Positions 1-6,842 of a stretch of 7,723 nucleotides of DNA are shown piece by piece (the first letter of the stretch is position 1; each line of letters begins with the position of its first letter). Both the position numbers and the translations under genes were made by a program. The notes under the pieces were generated by a model that had not been told where the DNA came from, made no database searches, and saw only the letters and a list, made by a program, of their open reading frames with translations. The stretch comes from a gamma proteobacterium symbiont of Lucinoma myriamae (GTDB taxonomy: Bacteria > Pseudomonadota > Gammaproteobacteria > GRL18), in NCBI GenBank assembly GCA_025655635.1, contig JAHXIM010000190.1:1-7723 (forward strand). The letters are read 5' to 3'.

Positions 1-34
1 TATTGTAACATTTCTGGTCTTTATGGTCACTCAA
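1..34 (-). CDS. Possible 5' end of era (GTPase Era), cut by window edge
   Basis: Only about 11 codons are visible. Reading the minus strand from a TTG at 34-32 gives MSDHKDQKCYN and stays open to the window edge. A short polar lead followed by Lys-Cys vaguely resembles the segment before the first strand and P-loop of Era, and era normally follows rnc in gammaproteobacteria. Against this, no Shine-Dalgarno sits at a good distance (AAGGA is about 13 bases away), and two other open starts exist in other frames: a GTG at 30-28 and an ATG at 11-9. The call rests mainly on expected gene order. The 53 bases between here and the rnc stop contain no convincing terminator, so read-through from rnc is likely. 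Confidence 0.25.
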   Translation of the reverse strand, partial: MSDHKDQKCYN

Positions 35-87
35 AAACAGGGATAAATCCTTATATTTCAAATAGATAATATATTTTTCAGGGCTGA

Positions 88-762
88 CTAATTAATTTGA
101 ATCTGTTCAAGTATAAGCTCAGCGCTTTTCTGCTCAGCTGCTCGTCGACTACTACCTTCAGAGGTAATAGTAAGACTCAGTTCTTTGACGTAACAGTCAA
201 CCTGAAAAATTTGAGCATGTTCTTTACCATTAACAGAAATTACTTTATATTGTGGTAAGTCAAATTTTTGAGATTGAAGATATTCTTGTAAACGAGTTTT
301 AGGATCTTTGAGATCAAGCGACTTAATATTATCCAGACGCTCTTTATACCAGAATAAAATACAAACTCTAGCTTGTTCTATATCAGAATCTAATGTAATG
401 GCACCAATGATTGCTTCTATTGCATCAGCCAAAATTGATGCACGACGAAAACCACCACTTTTTAATTCACCGCCACCTAGTTTAAGATATTGCCCGACAT
501 CAAATTGACGAGCAATACTGGCAAGCGTATCGCCTTTTACCAGTAATGATCGATAGCGACTTAGATTACCTTCATTTTCATCATTAAAACGCTGATAAAG
601 CTCTTCAGCCATTACATAACCAATAACTGAGTCACCCAAAAATTCCAGACGCTCGTTATTTCTTTTACCGATACTGCGATGGCTTAACGCCAGTTCTAAC
701 AACGTTAAATCACGAAATGTGTAACCCAGTTTGCTGCTAAGATTTTTAAGGTTAGTGTTCAA
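88..762 (-). CDS. rnc: Ribonuclease III
   Basis: Endoribonuclease that cuts double-stranded RNA, maturing rRNA precursors and some mRNAs as a cytoplasmic homodimer. The 224-residue length is normal. The N-terminal catalytic domain (about 5-145) carries the family signature NERLEFLGDS at 36-45, giving metal-binding/catalytic residues E37, E40 and D44; the second acidic pair is D113 and E116 in LADAIEAIIG. A double-stranded RNA binding domain follows (about 152-222), ending in the expected SSRRAAEQKSAE helix at 204-215. The start is TTG, not ATG: an in-frame TAA lies directly before it, the next Met is residue 51 (inside the catalytic domain), and the KLGYTF segment at 11-16 sits where it does in E. 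coli RNase III. The TTG overlaps the TGA stop of the upstream gene (TTGA) and has no clear Shine-Dalgarno, so translation is probably coupled to the DUF4845 gene. All catalytic residues are intact. Confidence 0.97.
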   Translation of the reverse strand: MNTNLKNLSSKLGYTFRDLTLLELALSHRSIGKRNNERLEFLGDSVIGYVMAEELYQRFNDENEGNLSRYRSLLVKGDTLASIARQFDVGQYLKLGGGELKSGGFRRASILADAIEAIIGAITLDSDIEQARVCILFWYKERLDNIKSLDLKDPKTRLQEYLQSQKFDLPQYKVISVNGKEHAQIFQVDCYVKELSLTITSEGSSRRAAEQKSAELILEQIQIN

Positions 763-1145
763 TTACGAACCAGTTCTACAGACTTATTACGTTCAATAAG
801 AATATATATATTACCCATAAATGGAATTTTATCATCGTATTCTAAATAAATGGTTAATACATCTCGCTCTTTGACCATTTCAAAATCATCTTTAGTTAAA
901 CTTCTTACCTGATTAATGAGCATACGATTTTCAATAAGCTTCCAGATCTCCCTTTTAGATTTTTGTGTGATTCCGGATTCTTCTTTAAGGGATTCTAATA
1001 TTCTATTGGTGGTATGGTTGCCAACCACTGCTGGAGTTAAAATCATGCCAAGATAAGCAAAGAAGAGGAAAATAGCAAGTACCACGATCCAACCCACAAG
1101 AGTAAAACCTTGTTGCTGTTTGTATTTAACGCCTTGTTTTAACAT
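759..1145 (-). CDS. DUF4845 family single-pass membrane protein, pilin-like N terminus
   Basis: A 128-residue protein of the DUF4845 type usually encoded between lepB and rnc in pseudomonads and relatives; its function is not established. It starts with a short basic, Gln-rich stretch (residues 1-12), then GFTLVGW at 13-19 and a hydrophobic segment at about 17-38. This looks like a type IV prepilin leader (Gly13 before Phe14), but the Glu normally at position 5 after cleavage is a Gly (residue 18). The remainder (about 40-128) is a small soluble domain, predicted by orientation to be periplasmic, ending in the family-typical pattern of a Pro-x-x-Gly-Asn strand (PFMGNIYI, 108-115) and KSVEL. 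The ATG has a good AAGGA ribosome binding site 6 bases upstream. The gene lies 65 bases after lepB and its stop overlaps the rnc start. Identification comes from context plus the N- and C-terminal patterns. Confidence 0.82.
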   Translation of the reverse strand: MLKQGVKYKQQQGFTLVGWIVVLAIFLFFAYLGMILTPAVVGNHTTNRILESLKEESGITQKSKREIWKLIENRMLINQVRSLTKDDFEMVKERDVLTIYLEYDDKIPFMGNIYILIERNKSVELVRN

Positions 1146-1151
1146 ATTAAG

Positions 1152-1156
1152 TCCTT
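1152..1156 (-). promoter_or_regulatory. Ribosome binding site of the DUF4845 gene
   Basis: The minus strand reads AAGGA, 6 bases before the ATG at 1145-1143. It is one of the better Shine-Dalgarno sequences in the cluster and fixes this start. It contrasts with the overlapping rnc start downstream, which has none. Confidence 0.7.
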
Positions 1157-1210
1157 ATACCTTAACAATTGTTTATAGTTAATTTTAAACAGTATAGTTT
1201 ATCTATATGC

Positions 1211-2074
1211 TTAATCGATTGAATTACCAATACGTTCCCAGAAAAGCCCCTCACCAATATCCCAATTAAACCAGATCATAAAGGCCTTGCCAACTAAATT
1301 ATCTTCCGGAACAAATCCCCAAAAGCGTCCATCGTGACTTTCATCACGATTATCACCCATGACGAAGTATTTCCCTTCCGGGACAATCAAATCAATATGA
1401 GCATTTTTATAGAACTCAGAAAAATACATATGGCTTAAGTCAGGTTTATGGGGGACCAGTAGAATATCATGCTCAACTCCCAGTAGATTTTCTTTTTTAT
1501 GTGAAGAACCATTCATTTTTTTACCCGAGCCTTCACCTTTGTAGGGACTTAATAACTCCTGAGACATGACTTTATCGTTAATATAAAGCAATTTATTTTT
1601 ATAAACCACATGATCACCCGGTACACCGATAACCCGTTTAATAAAATTAATTGCCGGGTTTACCGGGTATCTGAAGACAGCCACATCACCATTTCTAGGT
1701 TTACCAGAATCAATAATTTCTGTACTAAGCACGGGTAGTCGTACACCATAGCTGAATTTATTAACAAGAATAAAGTCACCAACCCATAGGTTAGGCATCA
1801 TTGATTGAGATGGAATACGAAAGGGCTCAAAAATAAAGGATCGAAGGATCAAGACAATAAAAAAAACAGGGAATAATGACTTTGCATAATCAACAATTAT
1901 GGGATCAGCTAATAAACAATCACGTTCCTGATCAGTGATTTCTTTGCCTTTACGTTCAATTTCTGCATATTGTTTAGCCTTTCGCTCTTTTTCCCAAAGG
2001 AACTTATCCATTAACCAGACAATACCAGAAACAAAGGTCAACACAACCAACACCAATGCAATATCAAAATCCAT
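1211..2074 (-). CDS. lepB: Signal peptidase I
   Basis: Inner-membrane serine protease that removes signal peptides from exported proteins on the periplasmic side. The 287 residues compare well with other gammaproteobacterial LepB proteins (E. coli 324). Two N-terminal membrane segments are visible at about 4-22 and 65-82, separated by a charged cytoplasmic loop. Catalytic boxes follow: RIPSQSMMPNL at 86-96 with nucleophile S91; NFIKRVIGVPGD at 143-154 with the general-base K146; and the GDNRDESHDGRFWG box at 240-253. A polar Gly/Ser/Lys-rich stretch at about 177-195 lies in the variable periplasmic insert. The ATG has an AAGAGA-like ribosome binding site 7 bases away. The gene follows lepA after 65 bases, the standard order. 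All catalytic elements are present, so it should be active; the lipoprotein peptidase LspA is a different family and is excluded by the Ser/Lys motifs. Confidence 0.97.
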   Translation of the reverse strand: MDFDIALVLVVLTFVSGIVWLMDKFLWEKERKAKQYAEIERKGKEITDQERDCLLADPIIVDYAKSLFPVFFIVLILRSFIFEPFRIPSQSMMPNLWVGDFILVNKFSYGVRLPVLSTEIIDSGKPRNGDVAVFRYPVNPAINFIKRVIGVPGDHVVYKNKLLYINDKVMSQELLSPYKGEGSGKKMNGSSHKKENLLGVEHDILLVPHKPDLSHMYFSEFYKNAHIDLIVPEGKYFVMGDNRDESHDGRFWGFVPEDNLVGKAFMIWFNWDIGEGLFWERIGNSID

Positions 2075-2139
2075 TCTATAATCTCTTTTTCTTATTTTTA
2101 ATTCAGCAAAAACTGATTCATTCTATGTTAATCGGGAAT

Positions 2140-3942
2140 TTAATCTTTGCCTATATGAAGTACAGCCAGGAACGCTTCTTGAGGAATTTCAACACTTCCT
2201 ACCTGCTTCATACGTTTCTTACCCGCTTTTTGTTTTTCTAATAATTTTCTTTTTCGACTAACATCACCACCATAACACTTAGCCGTCACATTTTTTCTCA
2301 ATGCTTTAACATTGGTTCTGGCAATAACTTTTGAACCAATTGCAGCTTGAATTGCCACATCAAACATTTGTCTTTGAATCAGTTCTTTCATTTTTTCTGT
2401 TAATTCACGACCACGACTTATTGCTAAGTCTTCGTGAATAATCAATGACAATGCATCAACCGGTTCACCATTAATTAAAATATCCATTTTAACCAGTTTT
2501 GACGCTTCAAAACGTTCAAAATGATATTCCAAAGAAGCAAAACCACGGCTGACAGATTTCAAACGATCAAAGAAATCCAGTACCACCTCATTCATCGGCA
2601 TTTCAAAGATCATGTTGACCTGATTACCAACATATTGCATTTTTTTCTGCACACCACGTTTTTCAATACATAGTCCAATAACATTACCTACATATTCATG
2701 CGGCAACAGGATATTGGCCGAAATAATAGGTTCACGAATCTCTGCAATGGTCGAGCGTTCTGGCAATGATGCGGGATTATCAACCTGAATCGTCTCACCC
2801 TTAGTGGTTAACACTTGAAAAATAACAGTCGGTGCAGTAGTGATCATATCTAAGTCATATTCACGTTCAAGTCGTTCCTGAATAATTTCCATGTGCAGCA
2901 TACCCAGAAAACCACAACGAAAACCAAAACCTAATGCCTGAGATATTTCAGGTTCAAAGAACAGTGCCGCATCATTAAGTTTTAACTTTGCCAATGCTTC
3001 ACGTAAATTTTCATAATCATCTGAAGAAACAGGGAAAAGACCGGCAAAAACTCGTGGTTGAATTTCTTTGAAGCCTTCTAATGGTTCATCGCAAGGATGA
3101 TGTGTGGTGGTTAAAGTATCACCCACTGGAGCACCATAGATATCTTTGATTCCGGCAATTACGTAGCCTACCTCGCCAGCGGTCAACAGCTCTTTTGGCT
3201 CTCGCTTAGGGGTAAAAATACCAACACCATCAACATTATGTGAACGTCCAGTTGACATCACTAGCATCTTATCTTTGAGTTTAAGAGTACCCTGCATCAC
3301 TCGAACCAGTGAAACTATCCCTAAATATGAATCAAACCAGGAATCAATAATTAATGCTTGTAATGGCGCATTTCTATCACCTGCAGGTGCAGGAATATGC
3401 TTCACCAGATATTCAAATAATTCTTCTACCCCCTCGCCTGTTTTAGCACTGCAATGGGGTGCTTCAATAGCATCAAGGCCAATAACTTCTTCAATTTCTG
3501 TAATAACACGATCAGGATCTGCAGCTGGTAAATCAATTTTATTTATAACAGGTAACACTTCCAGTCCCTGCTCTATGGCTGTGTAGCAATTTGCCACACT
3601 TTGCGCTTCGACGCCCTGAGAAGCATCTACTACTAATAAAGCTCCTTCACAAGCAGCCAAAGAGCGTGAGACTTCATAGGAAAAATCAACATGTCCGGGA
3701 GTATCAATAAAGTTCAGCTGATAGGTATTACCATCTTGCGCATGATAATCCAGAGAAACACTCTGTGCCTTAATTGTGATGCCCCTCTCACGTTCAATAT
3801 CCATAGAATCAAGGACTTGAGCCTGCATTTCACGTTCACTTAAACCACCGCAAATCTGAATGATGCGATCAGCTAAAGTAGATTTTCCATGGTCAATATG
3901 GGCAATAATTGAAAAATTACGTATATACTCTAATTCAGCCAC
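2140..3942 (-). CDS. lepA: Elongation factor 4 (LepA), ribosomal GTPase
   Basis: Translational GTPase related to EF-G that binds the ribosome; it has been linked to back-translocation and to 30S biogenesis. The 600 residues match the family (E. coli 599). GTPase motifs are all intact: G1 AHIDHGKS (14-21), G2 RERGITIK (51-58), G3 DTPGH (80-84), G4 NKID (134-137) and G5 SAK (165-167). The beta-barrel, EF-G-like III and V domains and the basic LepA-specific C-terminal domain follow, with the hallmark segment NVTAKCYGGDVSRKRKLLEK at about 549-568. The start is GTG, supported by a strong TGGAG site 5 bases upstream and by the IRNFSIIAHIDHGKS beginning, which lines up with the usual N terminus. It lies 156 bases after the glutaredoxin-like gene, the widest gap inside the cluster, so it may also have its own promoter. 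It is the best-conserved protein in the window. Confidence 0.99.
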   Translation of the reverse strand: MAELEYIRNFSIIAHIDHGKSTLADRIIQICGGLSEREMQAQVLDSMDIERERGITIKAQSVSLDYHAQDGNTYQLNFIDTPGHVDFSYEVSRSLAACEGALLVVDASQGVEAQSVANCYTAIEQGLEVLPVINKIDLPAADPDRVITEIEEVIGLDAIEAPHCSAKTGEGVEELFEYLVKHIPAPAGDRNAPLQALIIDSWFDSYLGIVSLVRVMQGTLKLKDKMLVMSTGRSHNVDGVGIFTPKREPKELLTAGEVGYVIAGIKDIYGAPVGDTLTTTHHPCDEPLEGFKEIQPRVFAGLFPVSSDDYENLREALAKLKLNDAALFFEPEISQALGFGFRCGFLGMLHMEIIQERLEREYDLDMITTAPTVIFQVLTTKGETIQVDNPASLPERSTIAEIREPIISANILLPHEYVGNVIGLCIEKRGVQKKMQYVGNQVNMIFEMPMNEVVLDFFDRLKSVSRGFASLEYHFERFEASKLVKMDILINGEPVDALSLIIHEDLAISRGRELTEKMKELIQRQMFDVAIQAAIGSKVIARTNVKALRKNVTAKCYGGDVSRKRKLLEKQKAGKKRMKQVGSVEIPQEAFLAVLHIGKD

Positions 3943-3947
3943 TCAAT

Positions 3948-3952
3948 CTCCA
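3948..3952 (-). promoter_or_regulatory. Ribosome binding site deciding the GTG start of lepA
   Basis: The minus strand reads TGGAG, 5 bases before the GTG at 3942-3940. No in-frame ATG is available near the conserved N terminus, so this site is the main evidence for the GTG start. Confidence 0.75.
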
Positions 3953-4098
3953 GAAGATCATATCTTGTGTTTTAAAAAAATAAGCCGTGAATCATAACAA
4001 ATAACAGGACAAAAGTAGAGCGACTATTAGAGTAAATTCAATGATATATGAACTTGTACAACACAATTGCTATAAAAAATGAATAATTAGTGATTTTT

Positions 4099-4335
4099 CT
4101 ACTCAAGAGCACGTTCAAAACTGATTTTATCAAAAAAATAATGACAAATTTCCTGTTCGTTCTGATCAGTAAGAACAGGAATTAACAGAGCATATTTTTC
4201 CTGCAAAGAGGTATCTTGATCAATATTAATCAATTCAATGTTGATCTTATGGCTAGTTTCATATGGATGAATAAGTTGATACATGTCTTCACACAAATGA
4301 CATCCATCACGGTAAAAAAATTTAAATTGACTCAA
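4099..4335 (-). CDS. Glutaredoxin-like (DUF836-type) thioredoxin-fold protein
   Basis: A 78-residue protein with a single thioredoxin-like fold. It shows an N-terminal strand (QFKFFYRDG, 3-11), a redox-type CHLC motif at 12-15, a second strand (INIELINID, 31-39) and a cis-Pro loop at LIPVL with P53. Both cysteines are present, so dithiol chemistry is possible. The size and pattern fit the glutaredoxin-like DUF836 family, whose members commonly sit near lepA in gammaproteobacteria; the substrate is unknown. No signal peptide is visible, so it is probably cytoplasmic. The start is TTG with a weak AGAAG site about 8 bases upstream. No in-frame ATG or GTG was found upstream in the 57-base gap after rseC, and the first strand starts right after the TTG. 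It occupies the place next to rseC where pseudomonads have mucD. Confidence 0.8.
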   Translation of the reverse strand: MSQFKFFYRDGCHLCEDMYQLIHPYETSHKINIELINIDQDTSLQEKYALLIPVLTDQNEQEICHYFFDKISFERALE

Positions 4336-4392
4336 GATAATAACTTCTTTCGTATATAAGATGATATATGTAAGGACATAAGTGAACTGAGC

Positions 4393-4914
4393 TTATAAGG
4401 GTAATACTGATTTAAACAACCATTCTTTTTCAGGCAGCTTCTTGATAATTTTAGGTTCAAGCTGATTTTTTATTGTATTTTTTTTTGCCAATTGATGAGA
4501 AAAATAGAGTCCAAGAAATAGACCCGTGAAAGAAGCAATAACAGCTAATAAATCAGCACCTTCAGGCCACCAGAATTCAGCAATATAAACAGCGGTTCCG
4601 CCAAAGACAATCATAATAATGAGCGGCAATAAATACATAAGAAAAGAACCGCCCAGCAAGGCCGATTCTTCTAAACCAATAACCACTTGATCACCTTCTT
4701 TCAAAGATGTGTAGTTTTCAGCTTCTTTATTAGAAGGCTGCTCAATGCTATTTAAACAACGAACATAAGCAATTTTATTACCTAATACTTTAGATAAAAC
4801 TTGCGTACCACAACCATTTTTAACCGAACAATGACCACAGCTGGATTGACGCTGAGTATTCACCCAGACGTATTTTCCTTCATTATGAACAACAGTGGCT
4901 TGTTCTTCTATCAT
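4393..4914 (-). CDS. rseC: RseC/MucC family membrane protein, sigma-E modulator
   Basis: A 173-residue inner-membrane protein of the RseC/MucC family, encoded with sigma-E regulators; homologues have been tied to modulation of the stress response and to SoxR reduction. The N-terminal domain holds the family Cys cluster CGHCSVKNGCGT (C26, C29, C35), a candidate iron-sulfur or metal site, and ends with the EGDQVVIGLEESALL segment (73-87). Two membrane spans follow at about 88-111 and 119-138, then a basic cytoplasmic tail. The ATG overlaps the rseB stop by four bases (ATGA), with at best a weak AAGAG site, which points to coupled translation. Within the tail, codons 143-146 contain a run of nine A (minus strand 4486-4478) that could allow slippage; both alternative frames stop within a few codons. 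Function is inferred from family and position. Confidence 0.93.
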   Translation of the reverse strand: MIEEQATVVHNEGKYVWVNTQRQSSCGHCSVKNGCGTQVLSKVLGNKIAYVRCLNSIEQPSNKEAENYTSLKEGDQVVIGLEESALLGGSFLMYLLPLIIMIVFGGTAVYIAEFWWPEGADLLAVIASFTGLFLGLYFSHQLAKKNTIKNQLEPKIIKKLPEKEWLFKSVLPL

Positions 4915-5978
4915 TTTACAGGCTCTTTGACTGCTTTAAGAAAATGTAATGTACTGATAACAGGTATGGCTCCAAGTACAGTAACTTGCTGATTATCTAG
5001 TGTTTTACCTGCGACATAGACTGGTCCCATTTTAACCACGCCGTTAACAGGTCGTTTTGCTTGTCCTACTTCTTCAATAAAAATTGACACCGATGCAAAT
5101 CCATCACTTAATTGGAATTGGTAAGCCTGACGGCTGCCCTCATTAATAATGCCCTGACGAAAAGAAACAGGCTCATAACCCTTAGGAATTTTATTAAGGC
5201 TAAAATATTGTTCAAATACAGATGAGAGATTCTGAAATTCTGCCAAACATGTCTTTATTTTTTGTGAAGCATCAATGACAACGGATGAATTTTCATTATT
5301 ATAAAATGTTATGTCAGTAAAAAGGTATTGCTCAACAACTTTGCCATTTGGAGCCATTAATTTATACCTTAATAAAGTGGCTGTATCAGGTTCAAACCAC
5401 AATCTATAACCATAACGATAGGGATCTTTTGCTTTAATGGATAAACCCAAAGCAGGATGACCCGCGATCATTCTTGGCTCAGTGAGTATAAACTCATAGT
5501 TTTTTTTCAAATCCTGATAGTGATTATTGACTCGAAAAGGAAAGCTGGATGACAACGCCTGAAACTGGTACTGCCAGCCATTATCAAGCGTACAATAGTG
5601 ATTAACTAAACGTCTGCTGCTATGTTTTTGCTTATCATCTTCGGGAATAAATTCTTCTACCACTTCACCCTGTGCATTAACTACCCTTTTAATTTTTATC
5701 GTTTGCAGGGAATCCTCAAACATATAAATAAAAGAGCCTTCAAATAACTGCCTGGAACCATTACGAACGAATTTTTTCAGCAGTTCTTCAATTAATTGTT
5801 CATTATTGTGCTCGCTATTTGGCGGTTTTATTGAAGAAATGGAAGAGTTTTCATTTGCATCAACTTCGTATGCCAATGAAGTTGACATAAAAAATAGAAA
5901 AAACAGAGACAAAAGTAACCAATAATGAAAGTTCCAATCTATTAATTTCATAGACTGAATAAACGCTTTGTATACCAT
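4911..5978 (-). CDS. rseB: RseB/MucB, periplasmic sigma-E regulatory protein
   Basis: Periplasmic protein that binds the anti-sigma factor RseA, shields it from DegS/AlgW cleavage, and lets go when it senses mislocalised lipids or LPS. The N-terminal membrane-like stretch (about 19-36) ends in SLA before Tyr37, a plausible signal peptidase I site. The large lipoprotein-carrier-like domain spans about 55-250 and includes the family patterns GSFIYMF (80-86), YRYGYRLWFEPDT (about 186-199) and an EQYLF strand. The C-terminal domain (about 262-350) has the typical LPKGYEP-like turn (KIPKGYEPVSF) and the GPVYVAGK...VTVLGAIP ending. The 355 residues are longer than E. coli RseB (318), partly from the N terminus. 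Two starts are possible: Met1, with an in-frame TAA 9 bases before it, or Met10 (ATG at 5951-5949), which gives a more ordinary signal peptide; neither has a good Shine-Dalgarno. It lies 82 bases after rseA and overlaps rseC by 4. Confidence 0.94.
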   Translation of the reverse strand: MVYKAFIQSMKLIDWNFHYWLLLSLFFLFFMSTSLAYEVDANENSSISSIKPPNSEHNNEQLIEELLKKFVRNGSRQLFEGSFIYMFEDSLQTIKIKRVVNAQGEVVEEFIPEDDKQKHSSRRLVNHYCTLDNGWQYQFQALSSSFPFRVNNHYQDLKKNYEFILTEPRMIAGHPALGLSIKAKDPYRYGYRLWFEPDTATLLRYKLMAPNGKVVEQYLFTDITFYNNENSSVVIDASQKIKTCLAEFQNLSSVFEQYFSLNKIPKGYEPVSFRQGIINEGSRQAYQFQLSDGFASVSIFIEEVGQAKRPVNGVVKMGPVYVAGKTLDNQQVTVLGAIPVISTLHFLKAVKEPVK

Positions 5979-6060
5979 AGTGTGTTAGTTATACCTTTAC
6001 CATAGCTCTTAATAATCATAGTCTTAAAAATGAACAACCGGCATTCTTTAACTATCCGAT

Positions 6061-6780
6061 TTAATCATTAATTTGATAAGTCGCCGTACGTATTTGAGGT
6101 TGCAGATTATAAGAAGCCTGATGCATTTCATGCTCTCTTACATACTGCCTGACCTGCTGAGATAATGCAGGATCAGCTTCTATCCATTGATATTGCTGAT
6201 TCGGATCATTATTAGTTATTGCTGCCGTTGTTGAAGAAACATAGGAAGCAGGTAAGAGTGTAACTGGCTGGATTAATGATGGAGTTGACTGACCAGTTGT
6301 TTGCTTATCCATTGAGAAGTGTATTGGCTTCGTATCAGCAAGTGATTGTTCAGGGACTATATTGCTAAAACCTGTGTCGGTTTTAAATCCCTGTAGAGTA
6401 AAAAGTGTTATAAACATAACAGAAGCAGCGATAGAAACACCACTGAGCATACGATTTTCAAATAAACGATTAAACCAGCCTGCTTGGGTAATATCTTCAG
6501 TTTTAGCGCTCTGCAGAGAAACGGCTTCATCAACAAAATGAGCCGGCAAATCATCCAGAGCAAGAGAAATATTATCTCTAAGAGCAGAATTTAAAACACT
6601 TGTCTGAACTTGCTCATGTAAATGTTCATTCGCTAGTTTCAAGCGAACATACTGTTCTTTATACGCAGGGTCATTGAGTAAGGCTTCAACAATCTGGCCT
6701 GTTTCACTATCAGATTGTTCTGCATCAATAAAGGCTGATAATCTTTCATTCTTTTGCTGTATTGGGATAGACATATTCAT
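6061..6780 (-). CDS. rseA: RseA/MucA, membrane anti-sigma-E factor
   Basis: Single-pass inner-membrane protein whose cytoplasmic part holds RpoE inactive; regulated proteolysis of RseA releases the sigma factor. The 239 residues show an RseA N-terminal domain (about 10-85, with NERLSAFIDAE at 11-21 as the family opening), one membrane span (about 111-130) and a periplasmic region that is Thr/Ser/Gln-rich (131-195), ending in an RseA/MucA C-terminal segment, PALSQQVRQYVREHEMHQ (204-221), the likely RseB-binding part. Two starts are close: Met1 has a GATGAG directly against it with no spacing, whereas Met3 (ATG at 6774-6772) has GAG at 6 bases, so Met3 may be the real start. It lies 62 bases after rpoE with no visible terminator. 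Sequence conservation is lower than in RpoE, as usual for the family; identification also rests on position. Confidence 0.93.
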   Translation of the reverse strand: MNMSIPIQQKNERLSAFIDAEQSDSETGQIVEALLNDPAYKEQYVRLKLANEHLHEQVQTSVLNSALRDNISLALDDLPAHFVDEAVSLQSAKTEDITQAGWFNRLFENRMLSGVSIAASVMFITLFTLQGFKTDTGFSNIVPEQSLADTKPIHFSMDKQTTGQSTPSLIQPVTLLPASYVSSTTAAITNNDPNQQYQWIEADPALSQQVRQYVREHEMHQASYNLQPQIRTATYQIND

Positions 6781-6842
6781 CTCATCGACTAAAAATATTT
6801 ATTATTCAATATCTTACGAATAACCACATCAAACTTATCTCA

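Noticed and set aside
38..56. GGAT-TT-ATCC followed by a T-run on the minus strand after rnc, considered as a terminator
   Set aside because: The stem is only 3-4 bp with a very small loop; too weak for a Rho-independent terminator, and era is expected to follow.
3275..3586. Open frame of 103 codons on the plus strand
   Set aside because: It lies fully antisense inside lepA, whose protein is strongly conserved over this stretch; the frame shows no recognisable motif and is a shadow of lepA codon use.
4048..4060. GAACTT within TTGTACAA-containing sequence between the glutaredoxin-like gene and lepA, resembling a sigma-E -35
   Set aside because: It points along the plus strand, away from lepA, with no gene downstream in that direction and no matching -10.
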